Origin: Adineta vaga
Lineage: Eukaryota > Rotifera
Reading direction: 5' to 3'
Length of the DNA: 64,000 nt
NCBI GenBank assembly: GCA_021613535.1
Contig: CP075492.1
Span: 124,001-188,000 of the forward strand
Part shown: positions 54,681 through 64,000 of the stretch, piece by piece
Position numbering within the stretch: the first letter of the stretch is position 1
Layout of the letters: the number at the start of each line of letters is the position of its first letter
Notes under the pieces: model-generated
The model's input: the letters and a program-made list of their open reading frames with translations, nothing else
What the model was told of the DNA's origin: nothing
The model's database searches: none
Made by a program: the position numbers and the translations under genes

Positions 54681-55665
54681 ATGTCGAATACAAATAGTTC
54701 AATAATATTATTAGAAATGCTTCCAACAGAATTATTTTATAAAATATTCGATTATTTATCTTTTCATAATATTCATTTCGGTTTCTTCAAATTAAATAAA
54801 TATATTAATAATATCATTAAACATTACGATAATTATAAAGTTTGTTTTAATAATTAATATTTTGATTTTTTTTATATCTAAAGAAAGATTATTTTCATTT
54901 ATTATAGTTTGATCACAACAATTTATTTTTTAATATTGATCAAACAAAATTTCGATTTTTAATTGTTAATCGTAACTTCAAGGAAAATTCCTTTTTCAAC
55001 ATATATCCATTGAATTCATTCACAGATCTCATCTATTTGGAAATTTATTCGATGAATTCATCATTCTTCACTGAACAAATTACGTTTTATTTAAATCAAT
55101 TGAAATGTCTAAAAACATTTAAATGTAATTTAAAATCATATAAAAACAATAATTCAATTCAATTATCTCCAATTCATATATTTGATGCTCAATCTGATTC
55201 ATTAATTCGTCTAATTGTACTTTTCTGTAGTGATTATTATCATATTGATCCACTTTCCGTTCCCAAAATAGTTCATTTTTCAAAATTACGATATTTAAAT
55301 TTATATAATATATCATTTGTTGATCTTATTTATCTCATAAGAATGTTACCACAACTTCGTTCAATTATTTGTGGTGTTTGTACAACATAATGTATTCCAA
55401 TATAGATATATCTTTATCAACAACATTGATCACTCATATTGATCTAGATTTCACGTACTATTCCGTAGCAAGTCATAAAGAACATATAAAACGATTTTAT
55501 TTTGAATTATATTATGAACCCGGCAGAAATGAAGATTTAGAATGGAATGATTTTAAAAATTCGTTTAATAACATATTTTGGCGAAACAAAAATGCAAAAA
55601 TAAAGCGTGAATTTGCTCTTAATGAATATGGAGAAGACACTTGTTATTTTATTGTTGATATTTAA
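54681..55665 (+). pseudogene. F-box/LRR protein, one frame break
   Basis: Exon 1 (54681-54839): MSNTNSSIILLEMLPTELFY-KIFDYLSFHNIHFGFFKLNKYI, a clear F-box. Intron 54840-54907 (GTTTGT...TATAG). Exon 2 from 54908 gives leucine-rich repeats (FTDLIYLEIYS, LKCLKTFKCNL, DSLIRLIVLF, FSKLRYLNLYN, LPQLRSIICG) and stops at 55390. The family-like continuation (TTLITHIDLDFTYYS ... HIKRFYFELYYEPG ... EDTCYFIVDI) runs in another frame, 55381-55665. One indel would join them, and no intron of sensible size fits. It is therefore nearly complete but frameshifted, or an assembly error at a short A/T run. Role by family: SCF substrate receptor. Confidence 0.7.
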
Positions 55666-56309
55666 TAAATTACATAAACTTTGTAGTTGCACATAGAATT
55701 CATCTATGAAATATATTCTTTATGTAAAAATACAAAAGTTTCATTTAATTTGTGATAAGAAATGGAAAGTTTTCATCTCATTTACAGTTCTATGTACAGA
55801 TAGATATTTTATTAATTATTTCCAGAAAACCTAATAGATGATTCTCTTTCTATAACTTATATATAAATTGATACTATTAAAATTTTAATTTCATATGTTT
55901 TTATAGTATTCGAATCGTCTAGACGAGTTATTTGACTTATTACAGAATAAATCAAGTAAAATCTTCTGTAGTTCAATATATTTAGTCTTTAATAATAAAT
56001 TTGCGTTACTTTATATCTTCAATCAATGACTAAGGTTTAATTGTGTTTATTTCATATATAACTATCATTGTTCTCTCTTTTCTACGTAATCAATTCTTAC
56101 AACATATACAAGACAAATTTTTTTCTTTCTTTATCTTGAGTTTATATTTAACTTATTTATGTTATCATCAGTTGAATTATTTATCATTACATAGTAGGTA
56201 TTTTCATAAGATAGAAATGATGGTTTTTTCCTTTATTTTTATTATATGATTATCTTTTATATTTAAATACATATTTTGTCATTAATATCAGAGTAAATTT
56301 AGAGTTCTA
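55666..56309. other. Intergenic, no gene seen
   Basis: AT-rich interval between two plus-strand genes. A Phe/Tyr-rich frame at 56043-56249 is composition-driven. Confidence 0.5.
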
Positions 56310-57719
56310 ATGGAAACTAATGAATGTATTGTACATAATTCTAAATATCGATCAAAATTTAATCATGCTGTTAATTTAATTCGACGTGATAAAAATTATG
56401 AAGGACATATTTATTATGAATTATCTAAAAGATGTTGTTCATGTCATGGAAAAAAAGGTGAATTTTATATGATAAAAATACATAAAATATTTATTTTTAT
56501 TTTAGGTTTGAATATAATTGATCATAATGTATTAATTAATATATGTGATGAAATTGTTTTGGATCGATTAAAAGAACAAAAAATAGATAAAACTGTTTAT
56601 GTTTGTATTCTTCCATTCGAATCAGAAGCAAACTTTGAACAACGTCAAGCAAAGACTGGTTGTTTCGTTGGTAAAAAAGGTGAAAATTTAATTACTTTAC
56701 AAGATAAATATGATATTCATATTCATCTTGTTAGTAAACGTTCTAATAGAGGATTTATTAAAAGATGTCTCAATATAAAAGATCGTAGTGAAATGCATTG
56801 CATAATTTATGGACCTAATCAATATGTGTTAATTCAAAGAAAAAATAAATTGATGTTAAATACAAATCCTATTGATGAAATAAAACAAGAAATTATTAAA
56901 AAATGGGAAGAAACAAATGAAAATCAATTGATTGAAAAAGAATTGAGTTTTGATCAAAATCAATTTCAATTTGTATCTCTTTCATACATAGTGAAACATC
57001 GATCGATAATTAAACATTATGAAATAATGGACCGTTTTCTAGGAGAAAAAAATGAAAATTTACACAAATTAGAAGATCAATATAATGTTCGTTTACATGT
57101 TCTTAAAGCTGACTGTTTTAGTTTTAAATACAAATATTTTCAAAAACTTCTTCAAATTCCAGAAGGTAATTTTGATCATTTCTTTATAGTTATTACTAAG
57201 AAAAACAAATTAATAACAAATGAAATTCCTATTGATGAAATTAAAGAACAAATTATTAAACAATGGAAAATAGAAAATATTGAATCAATTAATTCAGATG
57301 AATCATTTCCATTCATGTCTCTTTCATTTGATCCAAATAGTTTTACACCGGAACGTATCAAAAAAGTTTATCGTTTTATTGGAAGAAATCATCAAAATCT
57401 ATATGCATTGCAAGAAAAATATCATATTTATATAGAAATTATTTATGAATATCCGAGAGAGAATATTCCAATGAAATCTACGAAATTATTAGATAAAGAA
57501 AAAATACATAAAATTTATTTATTAATCACAAATAAAGACAAATCAACAATGAATGAGATTTATTTTGATCAAATTAAACGAGAAATAATTAATCAATGGA
57601 AAAAAATCAAAGAAATTGATTCTGTTACAAATATGTCTTATAATAATCATGCTGTATCATCGAAACAACCGGATATTGATTATCAATGGCAGGAAAAGAA
57701 GTATCGCCGTTGGAAATGA
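56310..57719 (+). CDS. KH-domain repeat protein, three modules
   Basis: Open throughout, but 56458-56505 is probably a 48-bp intron (GTGAAT...TTTTAG) that happens to be in frame; spliced length is about 453 aa. Three copies of one module follow: VGKKGENLITLQDKYDIHIHLVS (about residues 118-140), LGEKNENLHKLEDQYNVRLHVLK (about 240-265) and IGRNHQNLYALQEKYHIYIEIIY (about 345-370). Each is followed by a hydrophobic strand and N/T-E/N-PIDEIK-EIIKQW. The first has the KH signature G-x-x-G (GKKG) that grips RNA or ssDNA; in the other two it has decayed to GEKN and GRNH. The N-terminus has a CCSCHGKK Cys cluster. No signal peptide: a cytosolic or nuclear nucleic-acid-binding protein is likely. Intact. 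Confidence 0.7.
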   Translation: METNECIVHNSKYRSKFNHAVNLIRRDKNYEGHIYYELSKRCCSCHGKKGEFYMIKIHKIFIFILGLNIIDHNVLINICDEIVLDRLKEQKIDKTVYVCILPFESEANFEQRQAKTGCFVGKKGENLITLQDKYDIHIHLVSKRSNRGFIKRCLNIKDRSEMHCIIYGPNQYVLIQRKNKLMLNTNPIDEIKQEIIKKWEETNENQLIEKELSFDQNQFQFVSLSYIVKHRSIIKHYEIMDRFLGEKNENLHKLEDQYNVRLHVLKADCFSFKYKYFQKLLQIPEGNFDHFFIVITKKNKLITNEIPIDEIKEQIIKQWKIENIESINSDESFPFMSLSFDPNSFTPERIKKVYRFIGRNHQNLYALQEKYHIYIEIIYEYPRENIPMKSTKLLDKEKIHKIYLLITNKDKSTMNEIYFDQIKREIINQWKKIKEIDSVTNMSYNNHAVSSKQPDIDYQWQEKKYRRWK

Positions 57720-58164
57720 ATTTTTTCATTTTCATTTTCATTTAAAATTTTTAACAATTAACTTTTAATACTTTGTTATTTAGATCAAGTTGTTCATAAA
57801 AAGATTAATTAATTAAAATAAAGAAATCTGTTATTATCGATGATTTTTATCAAGTTTTCTCTGAAGAATAAAATCTCTAAGGTTAATCAATAACACAAAA
57901 GGAGATATACACACGAGCAAGTTAAAGGATAAAAGTTCTAATATAAATAAACGAAACCAAAAGAAGAGAAAATTCTAACAAGTCAATTTTTAATTTATAT
58001 AGATGAATCATTTTTCAATAATAATGTAATAAAACAAGAAGAAAAAAGACAATACTGACCAACATCTAACTATATGAATATGATCTGATAAGTATAAAGA
58101 CTATTAATATTAAAAAATACGAATTATAATTGTTTGTGTATTTCTATCAAGAAAAACGAAGAAA
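57720..58164. other. Intergenic, no gene seen
   Basis: AT-rich; no feature. Confidence 0.5.
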
Positions 58165-58281
58165 ATAGATTTTAAAATTCTTCCTAATGAATTTATTAAT
58201 GAAATATTTGAATATTTTAATGTTTATTATATTTATCAAAGTTTTGATTATCTTAACAATCGATTTCGCAACATTAGTTAA
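58165..58281 (+). pseudogene. F-box relic (39 codons)
   Basis: IDFKILPNEFINEIFEYFNV-YYIYQSFDYLNNRFRNIS then TAA. The LPNEF-EIFEYF and L-NRF blocks are the F-box signature. No ATG in frame, no LRRs after it: a scrap of an F-box/LRR gene. Confidence 0.75.
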
Positions 58282-58446
58282 TCATTTTTCTTGATGCGTC
58301 ATATTTTTTATTAACTTTTGAAAAGTATTTGCATACATCTAAATTGATTCTATATTTCAAATCAATGAATATAATCATAATAAAATTACATTAGAATAAG
58401 ATAGTAAAAATAATAGACGAACATTACAGAATATAAACGGTATAAA

Positions 58447-58521
58447 TCCTCATCGCCGAAAATCGACGATCTGCATTTCGGCCAAATATCCTTTCGGCAA
58501 AGTGTTTTTCGGCGATGAGAG
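58447..58521. repeat. Short palindromic repeat, CGGCGATGAG arms
   Basis: CTCATCGCCGAAAA (58449-58462) is mirrored by TTTTCGGCGATGAG (58507-58520), with ATTTCGGCCAAA / CTTTCGGCAAAG blocks in the loop. It can fold as a hairpin; might be a tiny MITE. A CACCTACACCCTCATGAG telomere-like scrap follows at 58594-58611. Confidence 0.6.
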
Positions 58522-58611
58522 ATACAACTGTTTGTCGAATCATCTAATTTATCTATAAGTAAAATTGCATCATAAATTGTTTTACCAATGACAACACCTA
58601 CACCCTCATGA

Positions 58612-59596
58612 GTCACTTGGAAATTATTTGATAGATTTTTTTGCTGTTCGGTTTGATCAAATACAAACCAACCAAATATATCCTGATCGATTATTTCATC
58701 TGTTTATTTCTTTTTTGTTAATTGTAAAATAGAGATGTAATGTTGGTACATTTTATCTGTAGATTACAAATATCAAAGTGCTCGTTTTTAATCAAAACAA
58801 TCAGACTATTTATTTTGTTTCCATTAATATTATCAACATTCAAAAATTTCTAAAAACTATATTTAAATAATAGTTACATTTTATGACGAATATTTTGCAC
58901 TGATTGTTTTATGTTAAGATACTGTAACAAATCAAATATGAATATAAAAAAAGTATCGCTTATTATCTTATACATACCATTTAGAATACAATATATGTTT
59001 TAAAACATGAAAGAAATTTCTTATTTGACGCAAATTTCAGTTGGAGAAAAAAAAGATTACTTGTTTTTTTTTCAAATATAAAAGTAAATCAATGCATTTG
59101 TTTACTTCTCTCTTTCGGTCTTTATGCATTAGTTACTATACAAACATTATTATTTGTTGGTTGTCAAAAAAAAAAATTCCGAAAGGAATAAAAATAATGA
59201 CTAATACTCATTGCTTGACTTCAACAGGGAAAAACCCAGCTGAACTTGATATAAATAGTGAAAGAAAAATGATTCAACTCTTATTAGTCTTTAAGAAATA
59301 GAATTTTTCAGATTTCATTATCTACTATTTGTTCCATGATACCAACATAAGAAATTTTTTGTATTTCAAATCAGATAGTTTGGCTTTCTCTCACTGAAAA
59401 TCAGTATCGTTCTAATAAATAATTTGAAACACGCATCTGTCATTCACCCTTAAGCAAAACTGGATGTCAAGCATGTTTTTTATTCTTGTTTTATAGGTAG
59501 GACAAACCGCAACGCTGATCTGAACGAGTATACCGTACACAAATCGTGACTGACATTTGACCGTGTCGTGTACAAAGAAGCTAATTAAGCATTAAA
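58612..59596. other. Intergenic, no gene seen
   Basis: AT-rich, ending at the first exon of the NHL gene. The frame at 59041-59301 is not protein-like. Confidence 0.5.
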
Positions 59597-61353
59597 ATGG
59601 GACAGAAAAATAGAAAACCATCTGAAAACACTAAGGATGTAAGTAGATGTATAAAGTGTAATGTCACAAAATTTTTGGTCTAATTTAGTCTTCGGAACAG
59701 ATCCCTCTTCGTTCCCTCGCGAACTCGGAAGCTCTCCCATCTACAAATAACACTAAGTAATATGAATATAACTTGTCTATTGAATAAATACATCTGTTAA
59801 TATTAGACTCACACCAAAATCTCGGTTTATCCTCGTGTTTGTAATTATCGTTATTTCAATACTGGTAGTGGCAAGTATAGTTGTGGTTATTATTGGTATT
59901 CATTCAAAAAAGTTTATGAAAAGCAGAACAACAGCAGGTAATGTTTAATATTCATTTATGAATAGTATTTCCTAACAATATGAAGCTCCTTAATAACAGT
60001 TAATTTTGCAGAAAGTTGTAATTCTAAGACGATCACTATATTTCTTCGATTATTTTCATCGGATAAAAATATCGTTGAGTATCAATGATAAAATATTGAT
60101 TGATTTCTTCTCTTTAAACATATTTTTTCATGTTATAATGAATCATTCTACTTCCAAGATACAAATACTCGTAATATATTGCTGCAAAATTGATAAATTA
60201 TTGTGATAGTGAGAAAGTCAGTCTTTAGTTCATTCTTCATTCATAGTCATAGCATATGAGGCTCTTCTCAGTCAATTCTCTTGGAATTGAATTATTGACT
60301 ATAGGCACAACGACGACGACAAGCACAACCACGATGGAATCCATAACTACGACGATAAGTACAACTACAAGGAGATCCACAATCTATGCTGAAAACATCA
60401 CAATCAATGCTGATCAATTTTCATACCAAAATACCAGTTCTAACCCTATTCCACCCGTACATGATAAGAGATGGAGACAAAATGGAACTACTATTGTTGA
60501 TGGAAATATAGAAAATAATACGTTGGACATACTTTTTGATCCTTTTAGTATCTATATTGATAATGATATGCAAGCAATTTATATCACTGATTATTATAAT
60601 CATCGTATTGTTGAATAGAAATATAATACAATGAAAAGTCAACTTGTTGCGGGTGGTAATTCGAATGGAAGTCATAACAATCAACTGGATAGCCCAACAG
60701 ATGTAATTGTTGATAAAAAGAATAATTCACTTATCATTTGTGATTCTCAAAACCAACGAATAGTACGATGGCCTCTTAGAAATACTGCAAGTGGACAAAC
60801 GATTATTTCGGACGTTTATTGCTACGATTTAGCCATCGATAATAATGGAGATCTTTATGTACTAAACGATGACAAAGGTGAAGTGCGACGATGGAGAATA
60901 GGAGATAAAATAGGAACAGTAGTAGCAGGAGGAAATGGACATGGTAATGGTCTCAATCAACTCAATGTTCCTAATTCTATATTTGTCAAAGGTGATTCAC
61001 TTTATATATCCGATGCCTTCAATCACCGTATTATGAAATGGACAATAGATGAAAAAGAAGGCATTGTTGTTGCTGGTGGGCATAGTGCAGGAAGCAATCT
61101 CACACAATTGAATTTTCCTTCGGCAGTGATTGTGGATCAGTTGGATGATATTTATGTGATGGATGCAGGAAACAATCGAATAATGCCTTACACGAACGGA
61201 TCTCGCTTAGGTATTATGGTCGTTGATGGGAATGGAATTGGACAGCGACCTAATCAGTTCCAAAATCCCAGAGATTTTGCACTTGATGGGCATGGTAATC
61301 TTTATGTCGTTGATAATCACAATAAACGAATACAAAAATTTGAAGCTGATTGA
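59597..61353 (+). CDS. TM / Thr-rich stalk / NHL-propeller protein, one in-frame TAG
   Basis: Exons 59597-59638 (MGQKNRKPSENTKD), 59689-59756, 59807-59937 and 60305-61353 join in phase, 430 codons. Exon 3 encodes a membrane helix (RFILVFVIIVISILVVASIV-VVIIGI) after a basic/Ser cytosolic start. Exon 4 begins with a mucin-like stalk (GTTTTTSTTTMESITTTIST) with many O-glycosylation candidates. It continues into NHL repeats: IYITDYYNHRIVE-stop-KYNT, NQLDSPTDVIVD, EVRRWRI, NQLNVPNSIFV, FNHRIMKWTID, NQFQNPRDFALD, NLYVVDNHNKRIQKF. Type II topology with an outside propeller. The only defect is TAG at 60616-60618, where the paralogous NHL gene at 48.6 kb has Trp in NHRIVKWKYN. A G-to-A change of TGG explains it. 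Confidence 0.8.
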
Positions 61354-62099
61354 AATTGAAACAGCTATTTTTTTATAGACGATTTTTGATGAATAGAAAC
61401 GTTTTTATGTGAAAAAAAAACGCAATAAAACTAGAACAAAGATAAAATTCTAATTGTGAATAATGACACTACTGTTTTTAATCGTAAAATAAAGGCACTG
61501 TTGAGCATTGGTATACAAATTGATGGATGTAATTATTCCATTTATCTAAAACTTACCCCTCCTTTAGAAGTTAAAATTTTAAATAATATAAACCCCAATT
61601 AATCATTTGATTTCTATAAAAGTCAACTTTCTTGTTTCTATTTCAATGCATATTGATTCTTGCTAAACATTCATGTTTTAAAGTTACTTTTACTTTTTTC
61701 TGATTCATATTTGAATGTCTTAGTGAAAAGTATTTTCTGTTATATTTAAAACACAATAGAAATTGGATGAATAAATAAAATTTGAATTGAGAGTATGATT
61801 GAGGGCCAAAATAAATTTAGTTATATTGTATATATGGAATTTCTTTACTTCAAATAACTGATCTATTCATGTTTGATATCATCAAATTTTTGAGGATAAG
61901 CATGTGTGCTCCTCTCGATGACTCACTCAAAATATATTATTACAATATCATACTGAAATATAAAAAATTTATACTAAATAGATAAGATGAGTTACCTGTT
62001 GTCATTCTTACGCTGCGGATAAAAATAAAATAAAATTTGACACATTTTCATTTGTTTTATCTGTAAAACTGAGTTTATTTTCTTTAACATCATTTTCAA
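61354..62099. other. Intergenic, no gene seen
   Basis: AT-rich, 745 bp, no recognisable feature. Confidence 0.5.
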
Positions 62100-62392
62100 A
62101 TGTATAGAAATAGAGCGTATATTGAGTATGACTTTGACAATAATAGATCACCCAAATGTTGGCATGATCGTCAATTTAAGATTATTTGCATCATTATTTT
62201 AATACTAATAATAATTGCTATTACATTTGGTGTTTTGTTGAAGTTTGTTATTCTTTCCCCAAATAAATCAGACAGTACCACTATTACTACTATAATATCA
62301 TCAACATTAACATCTACATTGATAACTACATCTAAATCCACGACAACATCGACAACTACTACTACTGCTACTACTCAAAAATCGGGTAAGTG
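62100..62392 (+). CDS. First exon of a stalked type II membrane protein (partial)
   Basis: MYRNRAYIEYDFDNNRSPKC, then a basic stretch and a membrane helix (IICIIILILIIIAITFGVLL), then a Ser/Thr-rich stalk (TTITTIISSTLTSTLITTSK and more) ending QKSG at a GTAAGT donor (62387-62392). This is the same design as the gene just upstream (cytosolic start, helix, Thr stalk), whose next exon is an NHL propeller. A propeller exon would therefore be expected downstream. Instead, the following sequence is a set of GC-rich and tandem repeats, and no propeller exon is visible before the window ends. Either a long intron carries the repeats or the gene is interrupted. Confidence 0.6.
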
Positions 62393-62417
62393 ATTAAGCT
62401 ATTTCCCAGGTCGAGCA

Positions 62418-62590
62418 TTACGACGATCGTAAACGGCCGTATACGACCGTTTTCGATGACGTTTACGACCGTAAACGGCTAAAATACGACCGTATACGTG
62501 CCGTAAATTACCGGTTTGGTATGGGCCGTATTCTTGCGGCGACGGCAGTATTCACCGCCGTTTACGATCGTATTTCTACGTAACCGACCG
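62418..62590. repeat. GC-richer repeat block of CGTAAACGG-type motifs
   Basis: Repeated, partly palindromic blocks: CGTAAACGGCCGTATACGACCG, TTTACGACCGTAAACGGC, TACGACCGTATACG, GCCGTTTACGATCG. Base composition differs sharply from the AT-rich surroundings. No coding frame. Possibly the end of an unrecognised mobile element. Confidence 0.65.
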
Positions 62591-62636
62591 TTATGATTAG
62601 CAGACTGTCATAAAAATTCTGATTTCTCACGAATTT

Positions 62637-62848
62637 CATCAGAATTACATCAGGATTACACTAGGATTACATCAGGATTACACTAGGACTACATCAGGAT
62701 TACATCAGGATTACACTAGGATTACACTAGGATTACATCAGGATTACACTGAGCAATCCTAGTTGAAAGCCTAGGAGCAATCCTAGTTGAAAGCCTAGGA
62801 ACAATCCTAGTTGAAAGCCTAGGAACAATCCTAGTAGAAAGCCAAAAT
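62637..62848. repeat. Two adjoining tandem arrays with complementary cores
   Basis: 62637-62752: about ten units of 12 bp alternating ACATCAGGATT and ACACTAGGATT. 62755-62848: four units of about 23 bp, AGCAATCCTAGTTGAAAGCC-TAG. The core CTAGGATT of the first is the exact complement of AATCCTAG in the second, so the arrays can pair with each other. Confidence 0.85.
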
Positions 62849-64000
62849 CGCACCTATATATATAGAGTGTATTTCTGCAAAACAAATCGGTGAATGAATA
62901 CCCGACCAAGATTACGAATTGCGAATTTGTAATCTTTGACTAAAAAAGCAGATGAAAGTAACTATTTTCTCGATTTATGATGATTACGAGTGATTCCCAG
63001 GATAGAAATCGGTTTACTTGTCAGTGCTGAAACCATAAGTTCTACCGAAATACGTTTATGAGAAAGAGTTTACCTTATTAAATGTTTATTATATATGTAT
63101 GCTAGAAACATATAACTTGTAATGTAAACAAAGAAACGGAGCTTTCAATAATAATCTTCAATAATTATACAATAAATTAACAATATTTGCGAACAAAATA
63201 CTTGCAACATATACTTCTTTCACAGAATTATATATCAGTTGTTTTCCGACAATACTTAGAGTTATGAAACTTCGAAAATTTAGCGTCAATTACAATTTGC
63301 AATAGGTATCCAAAAAGGAATGTCGTAATATAAAGATATCTATCGATTGCTTATGGTATATCTCATTTTTTTGGTCGAACTTTTTAATGGCTGTCGTACG
63401 GAACGACTTGAACTTCTTGTTCCTGTCCGATTATAGCTTAGTTCACGTATGTGCAGTTCATCCTATAACATCATCTTCGAATAATAAGCTTTCTTCAATA
63501 AGATCTTCAGCAAAATCATGTCGAGTTGATGTACATTGAACTAGCTGAGATCCGCTTTCACACCCTGTTTTACCAGTTTATTCAAGAGGTGATGCCAATA
63601 TAATGTTTCAGGTCTAATCTTATACAAACTTGCCCCAAGTGGAAGACTCAGCGGAATAAGTTTCAGTATTTTATTACTACATTCGTCATTTTCCATGCTT
63701 ATTACAAAATCATAGAATAATCTTCATTTGGACAAACATATTTTTAAACTGAATTTTAAATTATTGGCTTTTAGTTTCTTTTATTTGTCGATAAAAGCTT
63801 CAAAAAATGTGTATGCGAAAAGAATTTTATAAAGCAAAGGATGGTGTCGATCTCAATAGCTTTTTCGAAAATTTGTACTCTTTTTCGCAAATTTGAAAAA
63901 ATGTTCAGAAACTCAACTCTCTGCCAACGAAGTTCTGATTACACCACTAAACTTAATAAAAGTAGTCTTCATCCTGAATGACAGTTTACAGCAATCGTAT
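62849..64000. other. No certain gene
   Basis: On the minus strand near 63696-63540 a protein-like stretch occurs (PLSLPLGASLYKIRPETLYW, HHLLNKLVKQGVKADLS) ending in a stop; it may be an exon of a gene outside the window. Nothing else recognised. Confidence 0.35.

Noticed and set aside
56458-56505. Residues FYMIKIHKIFIFIL as part of the KH protein
   Set aside because: The stretch starts GTGAAT and ends TTTTAG, is AT-rich and interrupts the protein; a 48-bp intron fits better.
62637-62848. CRISPR array
   Set aside because: Pure tandem repeats without unique spacers.
1-64000. tRNA or rRNA genes
   Set aside because: I looked for B-box-like GGTTCGA with matching acceptor stems and for conserved rRNA blocks and saw none; a tRNAscan run would be decisive.

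Overview
The window looks like nuclear DNA of a bdelloid rotifer (Adineta/Rotaria type). The grounds are: AT-rich sequence with short GT-AG introns; many short arrays of a GTGGGT/ACCCAC hexamer (the TGTGGG telomere repeat I recall for bdelloids) lying inside the sequence; and the gene content, which is F-box/LRR proteins, 7TM receptors, NHL and FG-GAP propeller proteins, R-S-ExE ADP-ribosyltransferases, a serine beta-lactamase-like protein and a phage-tail-collar-like protein. No database search was possible, so the organism is inferred.

Layout. 0-4.3 kb: a C-terminal piece of a secreted repeat protein, a three-exon secreted protein, a small Gly-rich protein whose ATG abuts a telomeric-repeat hairpin, an F-box scrap and a two-exon beta-lactamase-like gene. 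4.5-6.8 kb: two related inverted-repeat elements (Tc1/mariner-like MITEs). 7.1-11 kb: an F-box/LRR pseudogene joined through a telomeric hairpin to an LDLa-EGF-7TM pseudogene. 11.3-13.2 kb: an intact secreted propeller-like gene and a four-exon ependymin-like gene. 13.5-17.1 kb: relics of a 7TM receptor, an NHL protein, a membrane protein and a sialate O-acetylesterase; the last two meet head-to-head at another telomeric hairpin. 17.4-20.3 kb: a hAT transposon with GGTCAC arrays at both ends. 20.7-23.5 kb: a G-rich telomeric array, an acidic protein fragment, a 140-bp inverted telomeric array and an ADP-ribosyltransferase/TPR pseudogene. 24.5-25.4 kb: a 7TM pseudogene. 26.3-29.5 kb: a membrane-anchored FG-GAP protein and an intact ADP-ribosyltransferase.

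30.29-30.37 kb holds what I consider the most informative short site: a hammerhead ribozyme on the minus strand followed directly by C-rich telomere-like repeats. This is the diagnostic 3' end of the telomere-attaching Athena/Terminon retroelements described from bdelloids. Next to it, 30,489-36,522 is a ~6 kb DNA transposon with matching terminal inverted repeats, a long satellite-like left arm and a multi-exon DDE transposase. 36.6-39 kb: two F-box genes. 40.8-42.0 kb: a fold-back element with a telomere-like centre. 42.4-43.0 kb: a cysteine-rich membrane-protein pseudogene. 45.3-47.8 kb: a secreted tail-collar protein gene. 48.6-50.2 kb: a death-effector-like/TM/NHL gene. 51.6-52.4 kb: a 7TM gene cut off by a 105-bp G-rich telomeric array. 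53-58.3 kb: relics plus an intact KH-repeat gene. 59.6-62.4 kb: a TM/Thr-stalk/NHL gene and the first exon of a second stalked membrane protein. 62.4-62.9 kb: unusual tandem repeats.

Two themes run through the region. First, telomeric repeats sit at the breakpoints of truncated genes, often as G-rich then C-rich inverted pairs, which suggests repeated breakage, telomere capping and rejoining, or insertion of a telomere-repeat hairpin unit. Second, several otherwise intact genes carry a single in-frame stop. The surviving genes include a set of surface proteins with a cytosolic N-terminus, one membrane helix and a propeller ectodomain.
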